DNA of 64,000 nt, taken from Sabethes cyaneus. Taxonomy: Eukaryota; Arthropoda; Insecta; Diptera; Culicidae. The stretch spans positions 156,633,142 through 156,697,141 of the forward strand of contig NC_071354.1 of assembly GCF_943734655.1 (NCBI RefSeq), read 5' to 3'. Positions within the stretch are counted from its first letter, which is position 1; the number at the start of each line of letters is the position of its first letter. The position numbers were made by a program, and so were the translations under genes. Positions 35,620 to 48,509 of this stretch are shown here, piece by piece. The notes under the pieces were generated by a model. It made no database searches. It saw only the letters and a program-made list of their open reading frames with translations, and was not told the origin of the DNA.

Positions 35620-35756
35620 TTCGACAGACTTCACGCAGCTGACTGTTAGTGTATACTGCGGAGCTAGTACTACGATCCTATTAACTCTAGCAATCGTTCG
35701 TAGCCTGGATTCGAACATACGACGACTAATTTATAGATCCAACATCATACCTGCAC
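35620..35756 (-). mobile_element. SINE (family A), inverted
   Basis: Reverse complement shows the B-box GGATTCGAACA, the GAGCTAGTACTACGATCC segment and the GACAGACTTC end found in the other family members. Diverged. Confidence 0.65.
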
Positions 35757-37000
35757 TCTCCGGTCTCGCGCCATGTGGAAAATTTATGTACCGTCTACTG
35801 CTGTTTGGAAACGCACAGCATAAGGCGGAGTGGAGTTGCTTCGTTTTTTGTCGCAAGGTCGGAAAACTTTGGATGGTTTTCAAGCATCAAATAGGCATCC
35901 AGTACCTTCGGCTCTAATAAATTGTGTCATTTTTCTAACATTCGTCCACAAAAACGAAGATGAGTAACGACTGAAAATGACCAACGAGATTGAAGAAGTT
36001 GTTGATCAGGCACCGCCGAACGTTTTGAAAGGATATCCCGATCAAATGAAAATAACAAATATACAACAGGATGAGTTCTAAATAACCAGTTTTTTAGAAC
36101 AAAATCTCCTTTGCGTTTTGTTATAAACTTGGTCTCGTTAGTAGTTAAAATAACAAAAATTGTAACAAAATCCGCTGCAGACATATCACAATTATATCAA
36201 ATTATGATATAATTTGATCAAGTTTATTTCAAGATGAGTTACAAAAACCAGCATTCTGCCCTGATTTATAACCAAATTGTAACAAACCGTGCAGAACGAG
36301 ATAGATTCTTTGTAAAACATTTCCTGTGTCGCAGGTTTTGCTATCACATTTATAACACACTTTGATAGAAATATGAACTGGAGCTACAATTCTGTAATAT
36401 TTTTGTTAGAATCATCTCATCGGGATTCCATAAGCTCAAGGCAGCTCCAATTTCAAGGAGTTCCATTCTCACAGTCACCTCACCTAAATTTTTAGATTTT
36501 TAGATTAGTGATTCTCAGGTTACATAAAAATAAATCCCCAAATATCATAAGTATACGAATCAAAAAGTTTCGCACAGAATCTCTGGGATTTCTCGCATTG
36601 GGATCGCGTGGTGGTATTCTTCATAAGATTCGTACAGAATGCCATGCTTATAAAACCAGAATTTTTATATGAGAATCCTCAGGATTCCTAAAACTCGGTA
36701 AGGGAATCCCCTTTACCATAAAATGGGAATTCTCGGGATTCTGAAAGCAGGAATCCTGTGTGTAAGAGTATTCACGAGTTTTTCTTGGAATAAGATTTTT
36801 TCGTTAAAAAATCTTGGGTACCGATACAAATACCGGTATTACCGGTACTGATGCTCCCCGTGCCGAAATATCGGTTCTCAAAGAGCACTGTCGGTACTCC
36901 CAATCCTAAACATAACGTGACGCCAAATTTTAAGGCAGGGAAACACTCTAAGAAGTTCTACCATAATTTGTAAACGAAATACGATTGCATTTTTGGCGAC

Positions 37001-37440
37001 ATGCTGCAAGAGTATTTTTGGAACAGTTCCTGGACTAGAATTTTCAGTCATCGTAAATCTCGGAATTTTCAGCAGAGTATGCCGGAATACTACAAAATAT
37101 ATGTGAGATCGAAGTTCTCGCGAAAGTTAAACGTTTGCCAACTAATCTGCGGTTGCGCGCTAAAAAATAACGCTTTCTTAGCTTCCTGCACAATGAACCA
37201 CAAATTTATCAAAAGGAGCAACATCAGGTTGATTGCCTTTCACCGGACCGACTCATTTAGCAAGCTGTCACTTACTAAGTTTCCCAAGGAGTGGAACACA
37301 GTCATATCCTGGAGGTCAATTGAGGAATACTGATCGTTAATAAGAGGCAAACTGAAGAACGAAGAAGCTGCCCAAATATGGTCCAAATATTGGACTGGAC
37401 GCATTATGAACGCTACCAAGATTAAATAGAGGAGAGCGGT
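37001..37440 (+). mobile_element. Tc1/mariner (ITmD37E-like) transposase central fragment
   Basis: Reads RSKFSRKLNVCQLICGCALK, NAFLASCTMNHKFIKR and, after a stop, KLKNEEAAQIWSKYW. These match the block around the first two catalytic Asp residues and the C-terminal end of ITmD37E-type transposases, but the Asp-containing D-ASCH box is deleted or unrecognisable. Inactive. Confidence 0.6.
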
Positions 37441-37476
37441 AGAAATCTGAGTAGTCCCTCAAAATGAAAATATATA

Positions 37477-38135
37477 GGGTATGTTGCTGCTTCGTCGTAA
37501 TTGCCTATTCCCGTCCTATCCAACACAAATTATTAAAAATCAGCATTTTTATGACACACAAAGCAAAACTAGTTATTCCCTAATATTTTAGTTTGTTGTC
37601 TATCGTACGCGATCAATCAAAGTGAGCCTAGATCTATTTAAATGCTTTTTATCATTAAAGAAGTCCTACCAGCCAAATTTCCTACGTTTTCTCGTGCGAC
37701 GAAGAAGAAAATGTTGACTAATCGTTTTAATTTCCGTCATTCATAAATGAAAATAACTCACGCAAGGCATTGTCTTTATTCTACAGCCAAGAAAACTTGC
37801 CTGACCTGAAGAAATTTTGCAGAATAACATTTATTAGCTTCGTAAACATTGTTGTGATTTTTAGTTCGGCCGATGAAAAATTTTGATGAACGGATTTTAA
37901 AACGGTACGACGAATTTAAGAAAAAAAAAGTCAGTTGCGTAATTTCAATAATATGCTTTAATAATCACTTTTATGTGATTTAAAAGTTCACGGAAGGGAA
38001 GGTAAGTGTATTTTAGTCAAATCAGCACAAGAACTTTTGGAGTATTCATTAAATCCATCCAACATATGATGAACATTAGAATGGCTTTACTTACTACGAC
38101 GGGAATTCGGAAAAAAAACCCTACTTCAAAGTGGT
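37477..38135. repeat. Interspersed repeat B, copy 1
   Basis: From TAGGGTATGTTG to AACCCTACTTC. About 90% identical by eye to 42549-43160 over most of its length (CTATTCCCGT, AACTAGTTATTCCCTAATAT, AGCACAAGAACTTTTGGAGT). Ends read TAGGGT...ACCCTA, a possible short inverted terminus. No coding capacity. Confidence 0.7.
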
Positions 38136-38741
38136 TAATAAATTGCAATTAAAAGCTTGCGACAGTGATCTAAATCGGGATGAAAAGAAGCTGGCAGCCA
38201 CAAATTTGGCAAAACAAACGGATTATAAAGGTCCAATTATGTCACAAGAATGTTGGACAAAGGATCAACAGAAACCACTCGTGGGCGATTTCTGAATTTG
38301 TAGAATATAACAGTCCAGCACAGTTAAATTGAGTGAGTCAGACACAGAAACTTATGAATCAGGACACTTGATACTTTGGTTGCATTTCTCCTGCACCACA
38401 GAAAATAATACGGCAGAAATGTTCATCATGCCACACCTAACTTAGGACAGAGCTAACTGATGACATGTTATCTGCTGTGTGCTAATTCGTTGGAGCAGTA
38501 AACGCAACGCAACCCAGCAATATAACTTACTGTTACTGTAGGCACAGTTACTTGTTATCACCTAAATGGCAAATATGATAAACCAAACACAGTCCGTTCT
38601 TTGAAATGCAATAAATTGCAAATGCAAAGTCAACGCAGATAACCCGAAACTTCGCGATTTCTTTTCCGAATTTGTGATGAATTTCATCTAACAGCGAACC
38701 CCTGCCAACTAAATTGTAGATTTGTATAGAAAAGTGTAATA

Positions 38742-39079
38742 CAGGTATACCTCGATAGTACGTACATCTTTGCTTCGTCTAGCGTACGTATTATCTAAAT
38801 GTACGTAATATCGAATCACGATTTTTGGTTTTAAAGTATGGTTTCATTATGCTTATTTGCAAATTTGCATACATTATTGAATAAATATATGTTTTAGCGG
38901 TGTTGATTTAGTATAGCAGTTATTTTTAATTTGTTTTTAAAGTAATGATTTTGCCCTTTGCTTGGAATGAAACAAGTGAAGTGTTGCTAGAAAATGTACA
39001 TAGTATCGAGGCAAAATGTACGTGCTATCGAGGTAATATGTACGTATTATCGAGGGTACATACTATCGAGGTATACCTG
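38742..39079. mobile_element. Pogo/Tigger-type MITE with TA duplication
   Basis: Termini CAGGTATACCTCGATAGTAC and GTACATACTATCGAGG...CTG are inverted repeats, with TA on both sides (38740-38741, 39080-39081). Subterminal repeats of 'atgtacgt-ctatcgagg' near the right end. No ORF. Confidence 0.88.
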
Positions 39080-39081
39080 TA

Positions 39082-42000
39082 GTCTAATCATTTTTTTTTA
39101 GAAGTATGGGTAGTTAATTAACGTTAGCAGTTTTCAGAGTAATTAGCCAGTGAACATAAAGGCAAGCTTAAATGAGTGGGAAAACTAGCGAATAATTGCC
39201 TTGGGACATACCAGGCTGATAAGTCACTCTGAGCCAAACCAATAGCAATGCGTGAAAAAATAATCGTTTACACTTGGGGGATTCGTTAATATGAACCGTT
39301 TATCATGTTAATGTCACCTGTATGTCTGGCTGTTGGCGAATAAGCTCACAGTGCCTTTATCACGTCATCGTAAGTTCCGATATATTTAGAAACTAAAAAG
39401 ATAAAATCGAGTTTACACGCTGTCACAAGCACGTTTGTTCTAAATTGTTCAAGAACACCGTCAAGAACTACAATGAGTATGCAACTTTCACACCAAGTTC
39501 AATGCTAAGGTGTCTAATCGAAGAAAAAGACGTTGTAACTCACTCACTCAGTGCTTGCGACCAAGTTACTCAGCAGCAGTGCATCGAAGCGAAAAATGTA
39601 GCCTACAACTGCGTAGACAAATTATATTCACGAAAAAAAATCGTGTTCGGTATTCTGCAATAAATTATTCATCAACCCCACCACCGCATCATTCTTCGTC
39701 TTACTTGCACTTCTGTTAATACCTAAAACTTGTTGCAATCGAGTGGTAAATACAGGCAAATATAGGCGCACAAGCGATCCAGGGTAAAACGACAAACGAT
39801 AGGTTTGTTTGAATGATGTTGAAAACTTTATTCTAATTTATTGACCACAACAAACAATGACTAGTCAAACGGCGATTTCTCTAGTATGTTTACACATTTA
39901 GTCTATCAACCGGGGTGTCTTAAATAATTGCATAAGAACAAGACACTTAGCGGCTTCCTCGATTATAGCACTTGAGCGCTTACCGCTTATACATAAATGG
40001 CCGGTGTGCCACTGCGCCGCTACCTCCACTAATTGAATCCCAAGCCCGGCGATATCCAAGTGCAATTCGCATATGCGGTATGCAGGCCGATAACCGATCT
40101 TGTGTACAAAATGATTAAGCATGGTTCAACGGTTTTCTGTTCCTCAGACAGTGTAAATTTCCGTTTCTTTATGAAAATCATGAGCTGCAACCATTCTATA
40201 CGCTTGGTCGGCGATAAATAAATTGAAGCTTTTGCTAGGTTCTGTTCGCAAGTTACCCTTCGCCGGGTGGACTGTTTTTGCATGCCGATTCAATTACGGC
40301 CTTGGGTCGACTATGTGCCCCAACGTTGCCTCGTTCTATTTGCATGCCGGTGCTAGCCGGCGGAGTAGTTGACAGACTTAGTTCGATCGTTCGTACATGC
40401 ATCGCTCAGCGTCGCAAAAGTCGCTTAATTTGGAATTCAGCATAATCCAGAATAAGTCTTTGACTTAATCGAGCTAACCGAACCTTTGGCACCAGCGATA
40501 GATCTATGATACCTTTAGAAAACACACATTCCATTCCTCCTACTTGTGTAAGACTTAATCCAAATTTAGGCGTTGTCCACCGATTAAAACGGTCCATGCG
40601 GATAGCCATTAGTGTGATGTTTCTGTTATAATGTACTGATTCAATTCTGGTTTATGGTTTGATTTGATTATTTTTACTGTCAGGAACTATGACATTTACA
40701 TTTCTCAGTTATTATTTACATTTATTACAACTTATTATTATAAGCGTATAGGTACTGATTTGTACCTCGACGAATTCAAGTCAACTTTTCAGCTCCAACA
40801 AAATTGGTACAGTGACCGGCACTTCACCGCCTTAATGGCCCAGGAAAAAACCAGTTACAGCAGTGCATGCGTTCATTGAGTAACCACAAGACTTTTCACA
40901 GCATGGCTTACATTAAGCATGGGAGAATGATCAAAGAAAGTGCTGCTGCGCGTGATATTACGTTGCTGCCGGTTTTTGAAAGTTTACTTCAACTGTCTCT
41001 AGACCCTGCTCAAATTGAAACTTTATTCGAACACAAGCAGTTAGATTTTATCATCATTCACCTGGAAGCTTTCAACGACTGCCCAAAACCCAGTTGGTTC
41101 TATGAAACGGAAAACTATAAATAAAAAAGCGTAAATAACACTTCCACCTGTATCCCTCCTGATTATTATGTCTAAACTGGTTATGCATTGACCAGACGGA
41201 CCTGTTTTGCACCGTTTTAGTATGCCTGCGTCGTTTTCAACAGACTTGCACGCTGCTTTTACCGGTTGTGTTTTGGCAGCGAATACATTTTCGCTTCGAA
41301 TATAAATGAAACTTGGACACTGACTGCCGTGTTGGACAAAATTTTACGATTAGTATTTGTGAAGTGTTAAAGTCAAAGGTAATGATTGACTTATGTGTAT
41401 TGCGCTGTTGTTTTGATAGAAAGCGCGATTGTTTTTACATTCCTGCAAAATGGTATGACCAGTGTACATCAACGCCATCTTCAATTAGAAGTCGTCACTC
41501 AATAATAAAGCAATAGAGCTGAAGAGTTCTACCTTAGATTATTAAGGGAACATAAGGGAAAAGTATACCTACCATCAGCTCTGTCTAGACTCTAGAGCAT
41601 TTCCAACTCAAATAGCAAAACATTTTAACTCGATTTTTTTTTATTACAATGACATTTTGCTAATATATTGCACACCACGAAAGGATTCATTTCCCATTAG
41701 TCATCCTTTTTTTATTAAGAGTAATTTTTCAGAAAGGCGTATTTAGACATGAGATTTTTTCAAAAATCATATGTTGAAAATTACTTATTTGATCAAAATG
41801 ACGACAAGAAAACGTTGGACGAAATTAAGTGTATATTAATCATAAAGTGTACCGTAAAATGGGGCGAATAGAAACACATTCCAACAAATCGGAAGGAGTA
41901 TGAAAGAAACGTTGGGCTATAGAACCAATGCACGCATGCTAGTATATGAATATTACTTGTCTCTAAGCCCTGCTGACATGTATTATATAAAATAAGAAGC

Positions 42001-42548
42001 ATGTCTTATTTTTCTTTGATAAAATGTTGCATGTTTTTATTCGCCCGCAATGGGGTGAAACATCTATAGATACCACACACGAGAATAATTCTAATTAATT
42101 TATTTTGTGCGGGGTATTTTAAAAAACAAATGCCCTGGCAATTTTCTTAGACGAAATGAATGCTGCATCAATAATTTCTATCTCCTCAGGATTTTACGGG
42201 ATTTTTTCTAAAAAATCGATTCCGTTAAATTTGTGACATAGACAATGATAGACATAGCTTTATTTTTTCGCCTTGGAGTTTCATGGCGTTTCCCAAATTC
42301 ACTTTTCTGGATGCCTGCGAATCACTGAGGGGCTGGCTGGTGTGGTATTGCTAAGCCGCTTGGCGTATAAAGGTTTTATTTTGTCTAAAATAACTTCAGA
42401 GGCCTGAATTTGCGAGTTCGGATTTTTTGGGTCAAACTTTTGACCCTTTAATTTGTAACTATACTGACATAAGCTTAGCAGAAAATATACGAGAACCATT
42501 TTGGCGTCAATTACATTAAAAGAGTGCCATTACTCATCATTTTCAGTT
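39082..42548. other. Intron stretch with short unassigned open frames
   Basis: Contains several 60-85-codon frames, of which 39445-39663 (listed separately) and 40867-41124 (MRSLSNHKTFHSMAYIKHGR onward, acidic and regular in composition) look most like protein but match no family I know. No repeats with clear ends. Confidence 0.3.
39445..39663 (+). other. Possible degenerate exon, cysteine-patterned
   Basis: The frame reads FKNTVKNYNEYATFTPSSML, then RCLIEEKDVV, SACDQVTQQQCIEAKNVAYN and CVDKLY. Regular cysteines and helix-like spacing recall small secreted insect proteins (for example DUF725-like), but there is no ATG, no signal peptide and no clear splice partner. Probably a gene fragment; low confidence. 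Confidence 0.2.
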
Positions 42549-43160
42549 AGGGTATGTTGGTGCTTCGTCATAATTGCCTATTCCCGTAGTATCCAACACA
42601 AATTATTAAAAATATCAGCGTTTTTATGACACACAACGCAAAACTAGTTATTCCCTAATATTTTAGTTTGTTGACTATCATACGCGATCAACCAAAGTGA
42701 GCTGAGATGTATTTAAATGCCTTTTTTCATTAAAGAAATCCTAGCAGTCAAATTTCCTACGTTTTTTCGAGCGACGAAGAAGAAAATAACGACTAATCGT
42801 TCTAATTTCCATCATTCATAAATGAAAATAACTCGCACGCAAGGCATTGTCGTTATTCTACAACCAAGAAAACTTGTCTGACCTTCAGAAATTTTGCAGA
42901 ATAACATTTGTCTTGCCGTCCTACACAAATACATGCGCGTTAGCTTCGTAAACATTGTTGTGAGTTTTAGTTCGGACGATGAAAAATTTTGATGGACGGA
43001 TTTTAAAACGGTACGACGAATTTAAGAAATAAAGTCAGTTGCGTAATTTCAATAATATCCTTTATTAATCGCTTTTCAATTATTCCAAAGTTCACGGATC
43101 GGAAGGTAAGTCAAATCAGCACAAGAACTTTTGGAGTATTGAAATAGACCCTACTTCCGC
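42549..43160. repeat. Interspersed repeat B, copy 2
   Basis: Same family and orientation as 37477-38135, with an internal gain of 'cttgccgtcctacacaaatacatgcg' and a deletion of about 80 bp near the right end before ACCCTACTTC. Confidence 0.7.
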
Positions 43161-43619
43161 AAAAAAATTCAGCAAGAACCTTGTTCCTATTCGCCCCGCA
43201 AGAGTGCGAATTAAGTTTTCTGATAAAACATAAGTATATAAGAAGACAAATAGCTGACGAACCTACGCAATTTCAGTGTAGAGCATGGGCTAAACTTATT
43301 TCGCACCAATTAAATCACGGGAAGAAATTTTGAAGGTAATAGAATGGTTTTTACAATTAAAGTTTTTGGACACTCAAGAACACTTGAAACATGAAGCTCA
43401 GTTTTGTAAAATTGCTCTAAAAATTTCAGCAATTTTTGGAATCCAAAAATATGTTGGTGAAACTAGTTTAGTTTCAAATGAACAGGAAAAATATGTTTGC
43501 ATGCTTTTTACAGAAAATCTTTGACTTCTAAGTAGTGACATTTCTAACTGTAGACAGTTTTGTTTCCATTCACCCCACTGTTTCTATTCGCCCCGTTTTA
43601 CGGTACTTCCATTAATCGT

Positions 43620-45060
43620 GTGGATGACCAAAGCAGACAAATTCACTAGACTTGTTGTAAATCGTGCCCCGCGGATTGATATCGGCTCGGTTCATAACAC
43701 CTTGTAGCGCTACGTTTAACCGCAGGCATGCGAGAGGGAGAGAGAGAGACCATTACCTTGACATAGGCCTTTGTGTGATTCAAATGAACTCGAAATCCGA
43801 ACACATCATTGTGTGTCATCTATCGCAGTATGAAGCAGTTTGGTAAACTTCCTGGGGAAGCCGTTTCGTCCATGATTGTCCATAGCTGTTATCGGTCGAT
43901 GGTATTATATGCGGCTTTGAAGAAGTCAACGAACAAATGGTGCGTGGGACCTCTGTATTCACGGCCCTTTTGGAGGATTTGCCGCAGTGTAAATATTTGA
44001 TCCGCTGTAGACCGACCTTCGACGAAGCCGGCTTGATAAGTTCCCACAAATCTATTCGCAATTGGTGATAGACGGCGGATTTGGGACAGCACTTTATAGG
44101 CGGCATTAAAAACGATGATCGCTCAATAGTCTCACAACCCAATTTGTCGCCCGTTTTATAGATCGGACCGATAACCCCATCTTTCCACTCCTCTGGTGGC
44201 TGTTCCGAATTTCAAATTCTAACAATTAGCCAGTGCATACAAACGGTCAGCTTTTCTGGTCCCGTCTTTATAAGCTCTGCTCCGATGCCGTCACTCCCAG
44301 CCGTTCTTTAGCTGCATGATGGCCTCCTTAACTGCGCCTATCGTTGGGCTTCCCCGCGTCGAAATCGTTTTGGTTCTCCGCCTAGGCGCCATTCAGGTAT
44401 TCGTTGAAGTGCTGCGTCATCCACCTACCGGTCACCTCACAATCGTCCTCCTGTAGTCACATCGTTAAACCAGTCGTTCCAATGATTTCATGGCAAGTGC
44501 CCGATGGGGCTCTCCAATACATTGCTAATGGCCGTTTTGATGGTGTTCCAATATTCCTCGGCAAGGGCATCCTCCAACTCGTCCTCTTCCGGCAGCACAG
44601 CTTTGAGTGATCCGCGTAGTTTACGGCGACGGCTGGCTGCTTCAGCCGTGCGAGATTTCACAACGGAGAGTTTTAGACACACCTTAACCATCAATAGTAA
44701 TGGTTCAAGTCAACGTTAGCGCTTCTATAGGATCTGATGTCAATGATCCGAGACTCTGACGTCTGAGAAGTGCCGACAGTCGATCAAAATGTGGTTGATC
44801 TGTGATTCCGTTTGATTTGATAACCCCCAGGAGGAGGGTCATCGGCACTTCTGAGCTGAAGTCTGTGCACGTTGATAAACCTTATATTGAAGAACCGGCC
44901 CTTGATTCTCAACCTGCACCTTCGAAGATTTATTGGTCACCCTCCAATCACCGGTTTCCGTCTCACGCCCATCACTATGAAAACTGTACCCAACTCGTGT
45001 GTATGTTCCAGCACACCTCCTACAGCGCTACGAGGTCGAACTAGTGGCTCCCTTCGAAAT
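43620..45060 (-). mobile_element. LINE fragment: endonuclease and reverse transcriptase N-terminal part
   Basis: From 45060 leftwards: an endonuclease-domain piece (GRETETGDWRVTNKSSKVQV, FFNIRFINVH), a linker (AEEYWNTIKTAISNVLES), then RT (WKDGVIGPIYKTGDKL, LSPIANRFVGTYQAGF, RSTADQIFTLRQILQK, THHLFVDFFKAAYNTIDR). Frameshifts and stops throughout. Same family as the other EN/RT LINE pieces in the window; clade not assigned. Confidence 0.82.
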
Positions 45061-45339
45061 TGAGATATTGGTAGTTCCACGCTCCGAGTTTTTAATCCAT
45101 AGCCCTTCTCCGCCTCATGGGTCTATTCTGAATGTTTCAGTCCGCATTTATTTGTTCATCGTTCATTGCTTCCACCGGGATTGGTTACCCGATCTCTATC
45201 AAAGTTGCTTGTATCACTGCTGGTACCATAAGGAAGTAGGAATAGGTATACATAGGAAAGTATGGTGTCGACTAATTATTGTTTGTAACTTTTTGGAAAA
45301 TGGCGTATGTAGTCAAACCAAAATCGTAACAAATTTTCA

Positions 45340-46330
45340 GTTACTCTCCGACGTTTCGCTTTTTATTTTTAAAGCTTTTTCAAGGAATCGCTATAAACAT
45401 TTGTATTTTAGATCTTTAACAATTTGTATTATTTATTATTTACTCACTAACTACTCTGTCCGTTGTCTATATGATTTTGTCTGAAAATGTCTAAAATTGT
45501 CACTGCTGTCTTATGTTTCAACCTTGGGTTCCTGTGTATGGTAATTTTGAATGTAGATTTTGTCATTATATTTGTCTAGTGCTAACCTGTAGTTTGTCAT
45601 TTGTTGTGAATTTTTAGTATCGTTTGTCACTATAATTCTTGGGGTTTAGTTCTGTTTCCGCACTACCGGTCTAAGAGTCACCTAGTTATACAATTATTGT
45701 TCATTTGTGTGGATCTATTGGATTCAGTGGGGGTGTAGGGGTGTTCTTGTTTTTATTTTTTACAGTAGATAGTATTCCAGCATATATACTGTTTAGTCCT
45801 TCTACGTCTGTTCTTTTGTTGATTGCGTTTGAGCTGTTGTATATGTGACACATTTCTAGTATGGCTAGTGACGATCGTTTGTAACTTTGGTCTATTATTT
45901 TGGTGGATGTGAGGTCGAATTTATGTTGTTGGTCTATGCAATGGGCGATTAATGCTGTTTTTTCCTTGAGATCTTGTATTTCCCTATCTGTGTATGTATG
46001 TCCTGTTTCTATTAGTTTGTTTAGCTTGTTTATGGTTGTTTGATGTCCTGATATTCGAGTTTTTAAGTGCGTGGTTGTCATTCCAATATATGAGGCTGTG
46101 CAGTTTTGGCAATTTATTTCGTATATTACGTTGTGTTTTAGTTTCTGTGGGATTGTATCTTTTATCGGTGGAAGTAGCATGCCAACGTTGTATCTAGTAC
46201 TATAGGCTAAGCGAATTTGAGGGTAGTCTGTTTTTAAAAGTTGTGCAATGCGGGGAGATAGATTATCTATATGTGGGAATGGTTGGTATACATAGGTAGG
46301 AATGCTGAATAAGAGACTGTGAACTACTCT
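45340..46330 (-). mobile_element. Penelope-like retroelement 3' part with GIY-YIG endonuclease
   Basis: The minus-strand frame 46180-45701 (159 codons, uninterrupted) reads NVIYEINCQNCTASYIGMTT, then TRISGHQ, the zinc-finger-like plus GIY-YIG core of Penelope-like elements. Before it, FSIPTYVYQPFPHIDNLSPR... is the conserved segment ahead of the endonuclease. The reverse transcriptase is absent, so the copy is 5'-truncated. Downstream on the minus strand is a GCGAAACGTCGG motif typical of these elements' ends. Confidence 0.85.
45348..45386 (-). ncRNA. Degenerate hammerhead-ribozyme-like motif of the Penelope-like element
   Basis: On the minus strand: CTTGAAA in place of CTGANGA, a stem AAGCTTT/AAAAGC, then GCGAAACGTC. 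Penelope-like elements are known to carry hammerhead motifs in their terminal repeats. The altered core suggests it is inactive here. Read by eye only. Confidence 0.35.
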
Positions 46331-46379
46331 CAGGTCTATTTATGCCTGCAGGAGCGCAAAACATTATAGCGATGTCCTT

Positions 46380-46670
46380 CCCCTTGGACAAGCAAATCAC
46401 TCACTCCAGGGTAGCTTTGATCAGCCCCATCAGTTTGTTCGTTTTCCTACATCATCTGTCATAGCTTTTTGTGCTCGGCTGTATCGTACGCTGCCCTGAA
46501 ATCCACGAAAATATGATGCATGGGTACGTTGTACTCCTGACATTTCTGAAGAATTTGTTGAAGAGTCAAAATTTGATCCGCAGAAGTATGAGCCACCATA
46601 AAACCCGCCTCATACTGCGCTGCGTATACTCTTGTTATTGGGGATATACGACGTAACGAAACCTGGAAGA
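46380..46670 (-). mobile_element. LINE reverse transcriptase fragment
   Basis: Minus strand reads AAQYEAGFMVAHTSADQILT, LQQILQKCQEYNVPMHHIFV and DFRAAYDTAEHKKL. RT motifs of the same LINE group, with both ends missing. Confidence 0.75.
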
Positions 46671-46807
46671 GCGGACCGTGCTTTTTACCTTTGTTATAGT
46701 ATATAACAAAGGTTTAGAAATTGGTCGAAAAACACGAAACTGATCCGAGGCCCGGAGGGCCGAATCACATATACCAATCGATAGAGCTCGACGAACTGAG
46801 CAATGTC

Positions 46808-46912
<105 letters not shown>

Positions 46913-47864
46913 CTCATTTTCTATCGCCTGTTTCTCGGATATGGCTGAACCGATTTATGCGTTATTAGTCTCATTTGAAAGGTATTATTACCTAGTATAT
47001 CACTATTGAATTGCTTCGTGGTCCGATGTTTCGTTTAAAAGTTATAAGCAAAAATGTGAAAACTACGTGACACGGTTTTCTCAGGAACCACACAACCGAT
47101 TTCAATGATCTTAGTACCAAATGAAAGCTCTTCCTAAATTATAAAAATTTTCGGGAAGTTTTATCGAAAACAAATAAGTAGTTTAAAAGTTATGCTTAAA
47201 AACGTGTTTTGACAAGGTAATAATTATCGCCTGTTTCTCAGAGATGGCCAAGCCGATTTATGCGCTATTAGTCTCATTTGAAAGGTAATATAGCCGGATA
47301 GATCACTATTGAATGGTTTTTTGATTGGAATTTTAGTTTGAAAGTTATGAGCAATTGAAGTTACACGTTAAAATTTACAATACTTTATAGCGATTTTAAC
47401 CAAGATAATTTATCTAGTTTCAATTGTTTTAGTATTAAACGAAAGGTCTTAACACTGCAAATGTATTTACCAAATTTCATAAGGATTGGTTCTACTGGTC
47501 AAAAGATATTTAAAAATGATTGATGAAATTTATTCAAGAAAACCTTAATGACCAAACCTTTAATTGGACTAAACCTTTAAAACAGAATAATATAGTAAAA
47601 ATGTGTAATTTTTCAACGGATGTTTCTTTGCAGCAGTTAATTAATACAATATAGCACATTTTCTTACACTTTTAGGGTGACCGTGAATCCACCTAATAGG
47701 GTGACACAAATTTTTGTTTTTTACATGCGTCCAAAAAAATAGCGTCTTCACAAAAATTCTAGAACACTAAAATAAGCAACTTTGCTGCATATAGTAACTA
47801 TCTATCTCTTACTAGTTGCGAAATTTAATGATTTGTTTGAAGAAACCACTTTAAAATCAAGCAA

Positions 47865-48195
47865 AGCAAAGCCATGGGTGTAAACGTCCTTCAGAACTTT
47901 AACCGGAAAGCATTCAGATTCACAACATGCACGAAGCATTACGACTAAACTGAGGGATTCCTATGTCATCAAAAAATTTTCTCATAGGTCCACCATCTTT
48001 CAAATCATCATTTCAAATCAATCTCGAAAAACCACCCTTCTTTATCGACAGACTTCGCAGCCGATTATTAGAGTACAGGAAAATTACGGGGCTAGGGCAA
48101 AGATCCTATTAACTCTGTAGCGACACCGATAAGTCGAGATTCGAACATACAATGACTGGCTTGTTAGGCTAGCATTGTACCCCGAAGCTAACAGC
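47865..48195 (-). mobile_element. SINE (family A), inverted, split by about 134 bp
   Basis: Reverse complement shows the head (TTAGCTTCGGGGTAC), the B-box GTTCGAATCTCG, the body, the AAAGAAGG block, then at 47865-47900 the tail (ACGTTTACACCCATGGC). Between body and tail (47901-48034) is unrelated sequence without obvious terminal repeats. Confidence 0.75.
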
Positions 48196-48509
48196 CCGAA
48201 GCTAATCAGTTCTGCTCAAAAATTCTGTACACGATGTTTTTATTGCTTTCCTATATTCTATAAAGTAATTTAGTAGGTTAAAATACACTCTGAAAATTGT
48301 TTATCGCTATAATGCATATGGATGATAACTAGCACAGCGTCAACAAACAGTTGAATTAAATTCCGAAGACGTGTCGATTTCTTTATTATCATTTCCAGCT
48401 CAAAACGCTAAAAAAAAGCCAGTTTTTACTCGACTATTTTCGATTGGAATTGGAATTTGAATGTGAAAACAGTTTCTTTCTAAACCTAGTATTTGACGAG
48501 CAGCATTCC

